64,000 nucleotides of DNA from the NCBI RefSeq assembly GCF_010389155.1, contig NC_057768.1, positions 45,611,633 through 45,675,632 of the forward strand, in the 5' to 3' direction. The notes under the pieces were generated by a model. It made no database searches, was not told where the DNA came from, and saw only the letters and a program-made list of their open reading frames with translations. The DNA is from Erigeron canadensis. Its lineage: Eukaryota > Streptophyta > Magnoliopsida > Asterales > Asteraceae. The position numbers and the translations under genes are program-made. Of the stretch, positions 1 to 11,080 are shown in pieces (the stretch's first letter is position 1; each line of letters begins with the position of its first letter).

Positions 1-271
1 TTTCTTTTTAATTAAATTTTTTAAGCATATATACATCTCATAAACACATGTTAACAAAAATTAATATTAATTGATTTTTTTATTACTTTTAAAACTCAAA
101 AAATACAATTGATATACATATTAAATAAGCAAGAACTTTTAAGTTTTAATATGAATGTGGTTTATACGTGACATACTTTTAAATCTTGTTCCAATATCAA
201 CAAGAAGTGCACGTAGACTAATCATATAATTAACGACTAAACGACATCCAAAGTTTTGTCTTATAGATAAA

Positions 272-852
272 CTAGTCCTAATAACCGTACGATGTACGGT
301 AGGTATATAGATGGTATCATAAAGAAATTCGAATATGCCGTATACATGATTCGTGAGTATCAAATAAATTGTACTTAAAGTAAATCGAAGATCGAATCTA
401 AATTATAACAGTAATGATAAATATAATATATTTTTAGTTAGAGTTTTGGATTTACTTTAAATTTTTAGAACCACATAAAAATCTGAACTTGTAAGCATAG
501 TGGATGATTGTAAATAGCCTTGTGATTTCGGATCGTAAACTCAAAATTTTGAAGTCTTCATGTAAATAACTTATTATAAATAATATAAATAATAGCAGTA
601 GAAGAATTCAGAAAGAAAAAGAGACAGTTTATTAATGAGAAATCGATCAATCAAATAAGGTTACAATGTCTTTTGTATTAATAAGCCAAGAGTTAGAGTT
701 TAACTTTAAGTCTAATAAGAAAATTAAATTTATATACAACTAAAAAAAGTTGATTTAACAAAATAAATAAATTAAAAAGACATATGTCGATCAAGTACTA
801 CGTCATGTGTTGTTTTAAGAATATGTTAATTCCGTTTTAGTTTATTGGTAGA
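272..852 (-). mobile_element. Non-autonomous Helitron, family 1 copy A
   Basis: Read on the minus strand the element starts at 852 with TCTACCAATAAACTAAAAC and ends at 272 with CTAG followed by a host T. Just before the end lies a hairpin, ACCGTACATCGTACGGT (about 286-302). Two further copies of similar length, ends and internal sequence lie at 20824-21405 and 28494-29061. No Rep/helicase coding is present, so it must be mobilised in trans. The 5' TC, 3' hairpin and CTRR terminus are the classical Helitron signature. Confidence 0.82.
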
Positions 853-1490
853 TATTGTATGTTGGTATTGAAACAAAATTTAAAAATACATAACCTATAT
901 GGCTATATTGGTAGTATTTTCTGAAGTTTATTATCTACACTTGAGACGATTGTATTATTTTATGACTTAAGCCCTATACACTAGGAGTTTCAGTAGTTTG
1001 CTACTTTGCTTGGCAGCTGTTTTCCTTCTTTAGACTGTAACCTTTTTACTCATAGAATAAGCAAATTTAATCTTGGAGGTAGGAGCACCAATAAGGCCCT
1101 TGCTTATAATGTCATCCTCCATGCGTCCGTTTGGTGGAAGTCGCAAAATCCTATTGGCAGGGAGCGTCCCATCTTGTGCGTCCAACCATTTAGTCCTCGT
1201 GAGGACTCTTGAAGACGGAAGGTGTGGGACCGTTTGTGGGGCCGAGTAGCGTACAAGTGGCTTAAACAAAAAAAAAAACCTTTTTTTTTTTTTTGTTTCC
1301 AACGGTTAGTATGTCTTTTTTTATTTTATTTTTTATCTATTTAAACCTTATCATTTTATTTTTTCAATTATGTGTGTTCTCTGTATTGTAATGTCTACTT
1401 TGTACTTCAATAAAAACAGACTTTTATTCATAATTTAAAAACAGTACAAATTTATTAAAGAGAAACATACAACATAATAGTTCATAGAAC
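853..1490. other. Intergenic, no supported gene
   Basis: AT-rich DNA with short open frames on both strands that show no recognisable protein. A GC-richer patch at about 1100-1250 contains the palindrome GTCCTCGTGAGGAC (1193-1206) and the string GGCAGGGAG. A similar GGCAGGGAGAGTCC string occurs at about 2725-2740, on the other side of the small gene pair. This may mark the edges of a repeated unit, but I could not define ends. Confidence 0.5.
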
Positions 1491-1822
1491 TTATTTCTTC
1501 ATCTTATAGACTTCTCTGGCAATCGGGAGGAACTCGTTGAAGGTGTAAACCGCATTAGCAAGTTGGTCAGCAGCAAGTTCACATTTATCGTACTTCCCCT
1601 GCAAATAAGTGAAGTATTGACACTCAAGTTCAGTACAATGCCCAGTTTGTATATACTGGATTTCTTTTTGACACCATTCCTTTTTGGCTACCAGTTTAGA
1701 CCAATTTCAATAATATCCTTTCTGAACATTTCGTGATCGAGGATATCAGCCATGATACTGTCGTTCACTTGATCGACAGTCATTGGTGGTTTATGGTTAG
1801 GGACATTTGATGAAGAAGCCAT
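1491..1822 (-). pseudogene. Small unknown protein gene, frameshifted (MASSS family)
   Basis: On the minus strand an ATG at 1822 opens a frame beginning MASSSN with an IMADI motif about 23 residues in. The frame breaks near 1700-1712. If one base is taken as missing there, the downstream frame runs to a TAA at 1491-1493 and gives about 110 residues rich in Glu, Lys and Tyr (for example KEWCQKEIQYIQTG). No known domain is recognisable. The start (MASSS), the IMADI motif and the general spacing resemble the divergent neighbour at 2135-2518, so the two look like distant paralogues sharing one promoter region. A TATA-like TATAAATA lies upstream at 1876-1883. It may be a pseudogene or carry a sequencing error. 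Function unknown. Confidence 0.5.
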
Positions 1823-1875
1823 TTAAGATGTATAAATGTTTGAGTTTTGGTAAAAAATATCTGATAAGGAGCCAA

Positions 1876-1883
1876 TATTTATA
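1876..1883 (-). promoter_or_regulatory. TATA box for the minus-strand small gene
   Basis: TATAAATA on the minus strand, about 54 bases upstream of the ATG at 1822, a normal plant TATA-to-start distance. A matching TATA box serves the divergent gene on the other strand. Confidence 0.5.
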
Positions 1884-1904
1884 GCTTAAGTAAAAGACGT
1901 TGCT

Positions 1905-2031
1905 CCAACGTTCAAAATTTAGAATATTTACACAATTAGTCCCTCTAACGTTCGAATTCAAAATATTTACAAATTTAGTCCCTCAAACGGCCAAAAATTC
2001 AAAAACATTTACATTTTCAGCCCTGAACGGC
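1905..2031. repeat. Degenerate tandem repeat between divergent genes
   Basis: About three imperfect units of roughly 40 bases, each with an AACGTTC/AAACGG-type end, a run like CAAAATATTTAC and the phrase TTAGTCCCTC. They fill the space between the two divergent TATA boxes. Confidence 0.65.
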
Positions 2032-2048
2032 TAGTTGGATTGCCAGGC

Positions 2049-2058
2049 TATAAATACC
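2049..2058 (+). promoter_or_regulatory. TATA box for the plus-strand small gene
   Basis: CTATAAATAC at 2048-2058, about 78 bases before the ATG at 2135, which would place transcription start near 2080-2085. Confidence 0.55.
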
Positions 2059-2134
2059 AACCCATAGCTCAATTCAGTTGCATCCTCATACCCATTTTCA
2101 TTATTTTACAAACTCACTCACTCTTTCTAACAAA

Positions 2135-2518
2135 ATGGCCTCCTCATCATCAAACCAAAATGTTCATCGACCCCGTCTGACTGAACAAGAGATGAAAACA
2201 CGAATCATGGCTGATATCAAAGAGGATACCCTCCTTCAAAATGAAGTCTCTAACCAAATGGGTTACCTAAGCAGGAAAAGACAACAATGTGAGGATGAGC
2301 TTCAAGCAATACAAGCACCAGGCCGCAAGGTCTCGAAGCACGAAGAGACATATTGTATGTTTTTGCAGGATGAGATCAAGAAGATAAAGAGGGTGGTCAA
2401 TGACGTTTTTAAAGCTGGTCACACGTTGGGTGACCAGTGCACTTGGGCCGAATCTTATCACGACAACTGCGGGGAAGTCAAATGCCCGCAACACGGCCTG
2501 TGGTGGGCAAACGAGTAA
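2135..2518 (+). CDS. Small unknown protein, 127 aa, Lys/Glu-rich
   Basis: Single-exon frame from ATG 2135 to TAA 2516-2518. This start is chosen because it lies just downstream of a TATA box and gives an MASSSS start like the divergent neighbour; an upstream in-frame extension has no ATG. The protein is hydrophilic: an N-terminal Ser run, IMADI at about residues 29-33, a likely helical Gln/Glu/Lys-rich middle, and a C-terminal part with two Cys and a His (CGEVKCPQHG). I do not recognise a family. The partner at 1491-1822 is a distant, frameshifted relative on the other strand. Genes of this type, short, single-exon and with repetitive promoters, can belong to transposable elements; that is inference only. 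Confidence 0.55.
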   Translation: MASSSSNQNVHRPRLTEQEMKTRIMADIKEDTLLQNEVSNQMGYLSRKRQQCEDELQAIQAPGRKVSKHEETYCMFLQDEIKKIKRVVNDVFKAGHTLGDQCTWAESYHDNCGEVKCPQHGLWWANE

Positions 2519-2799
2519 TTTAAATGATTATGTATTTCGTGTTTGTTTTATCAACTAGTGTTTTTTTAAATTTTGTGTTGTCTTTTATTTTTAAATAATG
2601 TAATTTGTGTGTTATTAATAAAATGTGTTTTTTTTATTATATTTGAATAGTATTTTGCTAATTAAATAAATGAAAAAAGAATTGATGATGTGGCGAAGAA
2701 GTTCTGAAGAAGCTGTCTTATAGGCAGGGAGAGTCCTGAGGGGAGTCCTGGGAAGACAATAAGCACCATATATATATATATATATAGGGTTTAGTGTGC

Positions 2800-3094
2800 C
2801 GAAATGAAACAAACTATGCCCAAAAAGTTATAGTGTGCATGAACTAACGTTTTTGTTTATTGTATGCATAAACTTAATAAAATTGTTTAAATCATGCAAT
2901 GTGTATACGTGACAGCCCATATGAGCTGCTACGTGTAAAAAAATTTTTTTTTAACAGGCCACGTGGAAGATTTTGATTGGTCGGTCATAAAAATTTACAT
3001 GATATAAACATTTTTACTAAGTTTATGCATACAATAAACAAAAACGTTAGTTGGTGCACACTATAACTTTTTGAGCATAGTTAGTTGCATTTCG
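2800..3094. mobile_element. Palindromic MITE, about 80-bp terminal inverted repeats
   Basis: The left arm starts CGAAATGAAACAAACTATGC at 2800. The right arm, read in reverse from 3094, starts CGAAATGCAACTAACTATGC and stays aligned through AAAAAGTTATAGTGTGCA and AACGTTTTTGTTTATTGT to about 80 bases in. Both sides are (TA)n, which would hide a TA target duplication. No coding capacity. A decayed half-copy of the right arm is visible at about 19660-19735. Confidence 0.8.
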
Positions 3095-4949
3095 TTATAT
3101 ATATATATATATATATATTATATTGTACTAGTTCAATTATTAACTTAATAAACCTGAAAATGACATTAAATTGATCTTTAATCATAATTATTGGAGAAGA
3201 CTTGAAAGTCTATCCCGCTTTTATACATTTTTAACGCCACACAATACATTATACATCTAAATCAATCAAAGACTTAATATATTTTTTAAGTTTTTATACA
3301 TTTTGGCATTTTGCTTTAAAGTTTAAACACTCCAAAAAGTTATACATACGCTCAACCACTGCCGGCGCGGCAAGCAGAGAAAATAAAATGAACAAGAAAT
3401 CTATATGTCTTTTAACAAGATCTTTGCCTTTGTACGTGAATGCCTTTCCCATGTAACTAAATAACTTCATTAACGGAGTTAATCTAAGTGTGGCTCTACG
3501 TACATTTAAATTATGCGAAACAATTCCTATCACATGTAGGTTTAAGATAATTGATTATTGCGAGATTGGAAAACTTGAATCGATTAATAACTTCCGTGTT
3601 AGTATGTTCAAAAAAAAAAACCTTCCGTGTTGTCATTCAAAGAACAAGTTTTAAGCTAAATATAGATTTTAGCTTAATTACGTCGGATGAGTCAAGTCCT
3701 GTAAACTGTTTGTTTTATATTTTCTATTTGAGTTAACCATGACTATATTTGAAATTAACATTGCATAATGGGAGAATATGTAATGAACGTATTCTTTGAT
3801 ATTTGATCACTTATTTGTTTGTTGGTTTTAATTGCCTTTTGCAGTCGTCCTTATCTTTTTAAACTAAACCTTTAAATAAGTTTCTTTTTTCTTTTTTTTT
3901 TTTAACAAGATCACGTTTAAATAGGATTTTTCATACATTTTTAATTTACAGCCGTGTTGTTTAAATTGCATTGTATTTTCATTTTCATTGATCAAAGTAT
4001 GTTAGACATTTTGGTCATTGTGAAGTAACTAGAGATAAAATAAATATTAGAATGGAAAGCGCGTTATCAACATACGGGAAGCCTTTCGCTAACCAATCTC
4101 TCTGTTATCCATTACAAAGTGCTATCTAACAACATTTATTCGGAAAAAAATCACCACATTTAATTTTATGCTGAACACGTGGCAATCTCTCATTATTCAG
4201 AACTACATCCTTAAAAATGATTATTGTCTTGATGAAAGCATTATACATTCATAATTAAAGACCCTCGGAATTCCATTACTAAGTGAGTAGTACAGTATAT
4301 ATTAATCCTATTAATTATATGGTCAATAAAAAGTGACCCTTCTAGTGATATTTGACTTACGATGATTGATCATTATTATTATATCTATATTGCCTTTTTA
4401 TAAACATAAGATATATACTTAATTAGATATTTTATCTTATAGTTTGTTTTAAAAGAGTTATCAAACATGTGTTCAATTCTTAAAACCTATACAAGATATA
4501 TACAATAATTTATAATTTTTTCCCGAATGGTTGAATTCTTTAAAAAAAAATATTTGGTAAATTAATAATTACATGTGTGTCTTCAAAGAGTAGAGTTTAG
4601 ATTTTCATTTTGAAATCATCGAACAGTTTTTATAATACTTGAGAGATGTACAACTAAACTATAAAATTCAAAATAGACAATTTTTTTATATTAGATGAAA
4701 AGAGTACGTACATTAATAGGATATCTGGTAGAACAATATGTATGTTAAATGTCAAGTACTTAATTAAGTGTAGACTGATTGTATTGGAATAATTTAATTA
4801 GATAGAACGTACACTTCATCAATTCAAGAGAGGGAGAGGTTTATACAGGGAGTAGTATAATAAATTATAGACTTTTTGAAATTAAAAAAATAATAAGTTC
4901 CATATAACGTATGTAGTAGTGTTGGATATATATTTCCACATCATGGATG
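3095..4949. other. Long AT-rich intergenic region
   Basis: No supported gene. Short frames on both strands do not resemble proteins and have no consistent splice structure. The last few hundred bases are the likely upstream promoter of the ERF gene. Confidence 0.6.
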
Positions 4950-4958
4950 TATAAATAC
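4950..4958 (+). promoter_or_regulatory. TATA box of the ERF gene
   Basis: TATAAATAC about 100 bases before the ATG at 5051, predicting a start near 4980-4990 and a leader of about 65 bases. Confidence 0.6.
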
Positions 4959-5050
4959 TACTTGGTTGCATTGCCCGTTGATCTCCTCACCAAATTAACA
5001 TTTATTTCCAACTAGCTAACATATAGTATATATTTTCCCAATATATATAT

Positions 5051-5680
5051 ATGAGCGACGGTAGTAGTAGTCGGTCCCCTAGTGGTGGGATATCTTCAGC
5101 ATACCGCGGTGTCCGCAAGCGTAAATGGGGGAAATGGGTGTCAGAAATACGGGATCCGGTTACCAAAACCCGCATTTGGCTAGGGAGTTTCGACACACCT
5201 GAAATGGCAGCGGTTGCATATGATGCAGCATCCCTTTATTTCCGGGGAGACTCTACTACCCGCCTTAACTTTCCACATATGGCAACCTCTCTTCCACGGC
5301 CATCTAGCTCAAGAGCCGACGACATACGTGTGGCCGCTCATGAAGCTGCTGCACTAATGAAGCCACCTGCTGCTTCCACTTCAAGCACCAGCTCCAGCAG
5401 TACTACTAGCGGCGTCCCCACAAACATTGGGCTTTCGGCTAGTGAGATTCAGGCTATCAATAATGAGTCACCATTATTTGATAATTATTGTTATTCCCAC
5501 GAAACAACGTGGATTATGGACGAATATAACAACAACAACGTTATTGATAATCAACAAATTATAATGTACTTTCCACCCGAAAATTCTACCAACTTTTATC
5601 ATAATAACAACAACAACAACAACAACAACAACAACTGGGATGATGAAGTACCTGATGATTCTCTTTGGGATCTTCCTTAA
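5051..5680 (+). CDS. AP2/ERF transcription factor, DREB-like, 209 aa
   Basis: Intronless frame. Residues 18-75 form one AP2/ERF DNA-binding domain: [17 protein letters not shown], then RIWLGSF, then [10 protein letters not shown], ending RLNFP. A single AP2 domain without a B3 or second AP2 domain puts it in the ERF family. At the two residues used to split the family it has Val at position 14 (DREB type) and Asp at position 19 (ERF type), so it is DREB-like but mixed. The rest is low complexity: a Ser/Thr-rich linker (about 105-125) and an Asn-rich stretch from an AAC repeat (about 5605-5634), followed by an acidic tail ending DDSLWDLP that could act as a regulatory motif. No EAR-type DLNxxP is seen. 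Nuclear, stress- or development-related regulation is expected for the family. The exact subgroup is not resolved. Confidence 0.93.
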   Translation: MSDGSSSRSPSGGISSAYRGVRKRKWGKWVSEIRDPVTKTRIWLGSFDTPEMAAVAYDAASLYFRGDSTTRLNFPHMATSLPRPSSSRADDIRVAAHEAAALMKPPAASTSSTSSSSTTSGVPTNIGLSASEIQAINNESPLFDNYCYSHETTWIMDEYNNNNVIDNQQIIMYFPPENSTNFYHNNNNNNNNNNNWDDEVPDDSLWDLP

Positions 5681-6558
5681 TTAATTAGGAGGTAACTCGA
5701 TCGTGCGGTCGATCGACTATATATATATATATATGCATGGTCTATAAACATATGAATTTAAGATTATATATAAATAAAACTTATAATTAATCATATGCAT
5801 GCATGCATTGGGAGTATATATATATATAGTTTTAAAGCTAAAATACTAGCTTGTACCGTCATGTTTTTCAAGCTAGGTTCTTGGATGTATTACTCGTACG
5901 TTGGTGTGTGCGTGTGTCTCTTTGTGAGTTGACCAATAATAATGTGATGTAATGTTAATGTACTTTTTATTTTATTTTTATATATATCGGACCAATATTA
6001 ATTAAGGTTTTCCTACTACCTATGAGTAATTTGTCATAGAGTCATTGTATTTGTGATTTTTAATGGTATATTCTTTATTTAAAATTAAGCAATACATTTT
6101 TCTAAACGGAAAAATTTACATTCATAATAAGGCTTGTCTAGCTTTACCATAAAATCGTAATCATCGTGTCTTAACCGTTCTCCACGCCCTTACTTTTACG
6201 TCGCCGTTCTGGCCATCCATCTCCGAGAAGCGGAGTAAGCATCTCCGAAAAGGGGAGTAAGTGGGTCCATGTTTTGAAACCCTTACTCTCCGAATCCTAA
6301 TCTTCACAATCTGAAATTAATTTTATTTATGTTTATGTTCAATAAATAAAAATGATGTACCAATGATGTGACAATGATAAGTTGGGAATATGATAAGATT
6401 GAAAATTCTAAGTAAATTATAAAAGTAGAAAATGATATCATGTTGATGTACAATATCAAAGAATTTGACTTTCTTATTGGTTTAGAACTAAAGTGTTAGA
6501 ATATTAATTGATTTTTCTAAAATTTCATATAGACATATGAGCAAAGTTTTAGAACAAA
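5681..6558. other. Intergenic, with a 22-bp tandem duplication
   Basis: 3' flank of the ERF gene with (TA)n tracts. At 6218-6261 a 22-base unit starting CATCTCCGA and ending GGAGTAAG is repeated twice with a few differences. No gene supported. Confidence 0.6.
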
Positions 6559-6670
6559 CTAGCACGGTACCCGTGTAATGAAGTGATGGTGTTAGCGACG
6601 ACGGTCTGGTGGTAGCGTTTACTGGTGGTGATGGTGACAACGATCAGTTATGGTGACGACGTTGAGTGGT
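6559..6670 (-). mobile_element. Helitron-like 3' terminus
   Basis: On the minus strand, CACGGGTACCGTG (6563-6575) forms a hairpin directly before CTAG (6562-6559) and a host T. GGTGGTGA-type sequence next to it resembles the interior of other Helitrons here. I could not fix the 5' end, so the upper limit is arbitrary. Confidence 0.5.
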
Positions 6671-6819
6671 GTATGTTAATGTAAATATAATTAATGTAAA
6701 ATGATATTATAGATATTTTAAAAGATAAAAGTTTAGGATGTAAATTGATGTATAAACATTTAGGGTGTAAAAGGAGTTTCATTTGAGGTAAGAAGATTTG
6801 TAGGATATTTATTAAAAGG

Positions 6820-7921
6820 GATTAATCACGGGAAGACTAACGTACTTTTTCATTTGTACACGGTTGCCTATTATATTTTTTTATTCATGAGTCTCACCCA
6901 CAAATTTTTTTCTTTTGTACATGGTTGACCAATATCTTCATACCTGCTTCTCTCTCCTACTTAAATCTTCAAATCTGCTTCTCTCTCCTACCTAGATTTG
7001 AATCTACTTCTTTATCTTCAAAACAAAACCCAGAAATTAAAAAGAATTTTCAAAACTCATAACTCAGTCAAACTTTTATTTTTTGTCATCTTTTTCTAGA
7101 TCTACACAAGTTCAATTCCAATATCTTCCCTAATAATCAATCACCAAAACAAATTGATATTAAACACTACTAATATATATATATACGTATATCTAACCAT
7201 GATATACCCACTAAATAACATTAAAAATAAAAAACCCTTGGGCATCAAATTATCCAATAACTACAAACCTTGAACAATAAAGACGCTCCAAACAACATCT
7301 CTTACCCTTTTATTCATTAGATATATGTATGAAATATATATTTAGTTGACACGCCGTTGTCTATGGTGGCTGAAAAATGCAGATGGTGACAAGGTTGTTG
7401 ATTAGTGCTTGGTCTTTTTCATCCATCTGGCACGACAGTCCGTCGGGCTTGATTTCTTCTTAATTATAGTTTTTTCGGGTATTCCTACCACGCTCCCTCG
7501 ATCTTCAACCAAGGATATAATTGGCATGACCCCGCCCTTCCCACGATCAGAAGAAACCCCCGCGGTGGGTTTTTATTTTTTGCGACAATGAGCTTTTCAA
7601 ACTAGGGTTTTGGGTTTCCATCGAAATAGATTTCAGGATGATAAACTAAGATTGTAAGATATTGATCAGACATTCTAGGTGTGAATTTCATTTAACTTTT
7701 GAGAATTCTTTTTAATTCATGGGTTTTATTTTGAAGATAAAGAAGTAAATTTGAAGATTTATGTGGAAGAGAGAAACAAATTTGAAGATTTAGGTAAGAG
7801 AGAAGCATGTATGAAATATTGGTCAACTATGTACAAAAGAAAAAAGTTTATGGATAAAACTTAAATATAATAAGTAATTGAATACAAATAAAAAAATACG
7901 TTAGTTTTCTTGTGATTAATC
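6820..7921. mobile_element. 1.1 kb element with long (about 200 bp) inverted repeats
   Basis: The left end starts GATTAATCAC at 6820 and the right end finishes with GTGATTAATC at 7921. The arms stay alignable inwards for about 200 bases: ACTAACGTA, CTTTTGTACAT.GTTGACCAATAT, GCTTCTCTCT and AATCTTCAAAT all recur in inverted order. The middle (about 7100-7690) has no transposase. Long terminal inverted repeats without coding suggest a non-autonomous Mutator-like or fold-back element. A clean target duplication was not found. Confidence 0.65.
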
Positions 7922-8173
7922 TTTCGTTAAAAAGAGATATATGAACATTGTTCATTGTTTAGTTGTGTTGGTACTTTATTAAAGGGTAGAATGGGTATTA
8001 AAGAATAACAAATAACCAGGTAAAGGAGGAGCAACCTGCAACTGGAACCAGTTTCAAAAAATAAACCCCAAAATAACAAGATCGGAGGGACAGACGACAA
8101 GTGATATCGAAACCCTCCGTCCTCAAAGTTATTTTGTTTCGAATAAAATAATAAAAATAATCTGGGAAGCGAG

Positions 8174-10301
8174 ATGGAAGGACTAACAGAAGAGGAACGA
8201 AAAGCTCTCCGGGGAAGCAAATTTGCTCCTCTTCCTTCCGCCGCCGCCGCCGCCGCCGCCGCCCCTTCCGTTTCTCGATCCAGGTTCTCTTTCTGCTTTC
8301 ACGGTGTCTAACTTTTAAAATATTATTGATAACTAAGAGATTAAATAGTTACAGTAATTATTAATATATGTAGAGTTGTAATTTTTTTTGTGTGTAGATT
8401 GGCACACCCAGGAGGACCAATGAAGACTAACAAAGCGGCGGCGTTAGCCAAGTTTCTGGAACGAAAGTCCCAGGAACCAAATGGGTTATCTTCTATGAAT
8501 CCAAAACTTGTCGAATTGGCTGTTAAAAATGCCAAAGACACTGTTAGAGCAAGTAATCCTCCTTTATCATTATTATCATATTATTATTTACTCTCCAATT
8601 CTTTTGTCCCCTTTTCAATGATAGAATTTCGATTATTGCCTGTTTTTTTTTTATAACAAAGTTATAAGAAACTAGACTCAATTTTTGGACTTTGGACTAA
8701 GTAACATTTTATAATAATCTGCATTGCAATAACACTCTTATTGTTTTTCATCAACATCTGTACTCTTTTTATTACTAGTAGTTCAATGACATAAATCGAG
8801 CTTTTTTGTTTTTGTTTACTTTAATTTATATGCTAATGAACTAGGCCCCCAAAACTAATCTCGCTTAGGACCTCCAAAACCTTAAATTGGCATTGCACAA
8901 TATACATACCTAAGTACTGAAATTCATCATCCTTTTTGTGGTTCTTTATATCTCTAGCAATCAGCTCTGATACCATTGTGATAACCTGCCTGACTAGCAA
9001 CTATCCCTTTGTTGTTTGACAAACTAACCATTTATGTCAAAAAGAAACTGATACATGAGTGTTAGAAGTTTTGACTACTAATATTAGTTCACAAGAAATG
9101 CTTTTGATGCCTGCTTACTATACTAACATCTTAGCGAGACTGATAATCTATTTGTGGGCCTTAAATCTGGAATTTTTCTTAACTTTATTGTTAGGTCACC
9201 CAATGTTTTGCTCTTTTGAATACCAGGGGGAACCTTAGGGGCCGTTGGGTTCCAAGAGTTTTATAGGAATCCGGTGGAATGGAATTTGCATTGTTCTATG
9301 CTAACCTAACATGACAAGGAAGAAAATTCATATTTCATTCCATCGGATTCCCATATATTCTAGGAACCAAATGGCCCCTTAGGGTGTATTTAATTGCACA
9401 AAAGTTTCTTTAGCTTTCATCTTCAAAATTATATCAAATTGAAGGTATTTCTTATCACTAGCAGTTTTCTCTTTCTGGAGAAGTAATAGAAAACAATAAA
9501 AAGTGAGTTTTCAAAAACTTGGCTACAATTCTGAAATTTGAATCTTTATTTTCAATGAATTATTTTCCTTTAGAAGTGCCTATCGGACATACGTAGGAAG
9601 GCTGACTTTTCTATTTTTCAAGTATGCGATATTCTAGATCTCAAGTTACTTCTTTGTTAATGCAACTCACGTAGGAGTTGCTTAGAGCAACCCATTAAGT
9701 TGACTACTATCTGATTTCAGGAAACTATTCAGGTTTCCATCATTTGTATTCTGTATTATACATAACTCATGGATCAATAAGATCCTTATGTAATTTGTCT
9801 CCAGGCAATGCTTCAAATTCTGAAAGAAGAATCCAGCATGTAAATTCATTTGGTGACTCTGAGGTGCTTTGATCCTCCAATCTATTGATACGTTGTGTAC
9901 TTTTATTTCCATCTCTAAGTGACTCTGATTGTGGCAGGATATAGTAGAAGAAGATGAAGAATCAAAAGTGAAGTTAATCAAAAAGAAGAAAAAGAACAAG
10001 AAAAATAAAAAACAGAAGGTGTGTTTTTTCTCTCCTATTCTTTTCATTGCAATCATATGGTTTGTGATTTCGACCAACTCACATTAATTTGGGGTGTGTT
10101 CTACTTTTAACAAGTCAATTGGGTCAGATACAAGTTTTTAGTTAAAAGTGAAACTGGTTTAGTTAAAAGTGAAACTGGTCGAAAGGTCACTGAGTGTGTA
10201 CATCAATGCACCCATCGTTGTAAATCGCTATTTGCAAAACTAGTTATATGTTTGAATCTGGCTAAGCTACCTATGTTTTTGCATGTCATCAGGTGATCTA
10301 G
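8174..10301 (+). CDS. Conserved small Lys-rich plant protein of unknown function, 137 aa
   Basis: Five coding exons join in frame: 8174-8283, 8398-8552, 9805-9863, 9938-10018 and 10293-10301, each with GT-AG borders. The protein starts MEGLTEEERKALRGSKFAPL, has a run of eight Ala from a GCC repeat (8240-8263), then a conserved core RLAHPGGPMKTNKAAALAKF and NPKLVELAVKNAKDTV. It ends in an acidic patch (DIVEEDEE) and a Lys/Asn tail (KKKKKNKKNKKQK) that looks like a nuclear or nucleolar signal. The core resembles a single-copy protein found across plants, with no known biochemical role. The last exon carries only two codons and the stop. Intron 2 (1.25 kb) holds a hAT-type MITE and an LTR-retroelement remnant. 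Exon structure is confident; function unknown. Confidence 0.82.
8820..8990 (-). mobile_element. LTR-retrotransposon remnant (primer-binding site)
   Basis: On the minus strand, GGTTATCACAATGGTATCAGAGC (8986-8964, given in part) reads as an LTR end followed by a primer-binding site: TGGTATCAGAGC is complementary to the 3' end of initiator tRNA-Met. No coding part remains. It lies inside intron 2 of the 8174-10301 gene. Element limits are approximate. Confidence 0.5.
9241..9376. mobile_element. Short hAT-type MITE with 8-bp target duplication
   Basis: The left end reads GCCGTTGGGTTCC and the right end reads GGAACCAAATGGC(C), with further inner pairing of GGAATCCGGTGGAATGG with CCATCGGATTCC. The flanks carry CCTTAGGG on both sides (9233-9240 and 9377-9384). 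An 8-bp duplication fits the hAT superfamily. Located in intron 2 of the 8174-10301 gene. Confidence 0.72.
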
Positions 10302-11080
10302 ATGCCAAAACGGAGTCTTTTTCACAGCAATCTTCTACCGTATAGACAGGTTTTTGATACCCAAATATTTGGTTATTGGTTAGAGATCCCCACAGAAATG
10401 TGTTGTAACATGATTTTGTCACACCCATTGTTTTTTGACGACAAAAAGCACCATATTATGTGTTTCCAAAATCTGATTTATTGCACCTGTCAGCATCTTT
10501 GTCATTTTCCTTGGAGATACATAACTTGTGTAGTGTTTGTTAAATTGTCATTTGAGTTAAAGGTAGTTTTGTTTGATTGTCTTTATCAGCTAAATAATGT
10601 AGTTAAACTTTAGTCATGTTAAATACAGGACTAGCCTAGTAGCCTTTCAATGTTTTGGAAGCAATTATTTTCTTGAAAGTAAATAATAATTATATTATAC
10701 TCATTTAAGCTGACTTTCCAAAGTTAATATATTTGGCTTTTGAAGGACTAAGCAGGCAGCTGCCTCTTTGCATAATAAGAACATTCGTGGGATGTAAGAT
10801 CTAAAATGACCAAGGGAGTAAGGGGCGTTTAGTTTGGAAAACATCCATTGTTTTCCATTTTTGTTTCTAAAAAAACATGAAAAACAGAAAACACGATCAA
10901 ATCATAATTTTCGAATTTTTTTTAAAAAAAAGAACAGACTATTTTTCATTTTTATGTGATGGATTAGAAAACACTTTCTGTTTTTCATTTTCCATTTTTT
11001 GAATTTTAAAAATCTTAAATTGTATTAACTCGCTATCTACGCCCCCGTCACAACTCGCCCTGCCCAATCTAACCTCTCAC
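10302..11080. other. 3' flank and intergenic DNA, no gene
   Basis: The first part is the 3' untranslated region of the upstream gene. The open frame at 10302-10613 has no protein signature and overlaps this 3' UTR. From about 10824 the sequence GGGGCGTTTAGTTTGGAAAAC looks like a transposon edge, without a clear partner end. Confidence 0.45.

Noticed and set aside
139..363. Open frame on the minus strand starting MILTNH
   Set aside because: It lies across the end of a Helitron and a similar frame recurs at 21329; it is repeat sequence, not a gene.
7409..7591. Open frame inside the 1.1 kb inverted-repeat element
   Set aside because: Short, no recognisable protein, no sign of a transposase.
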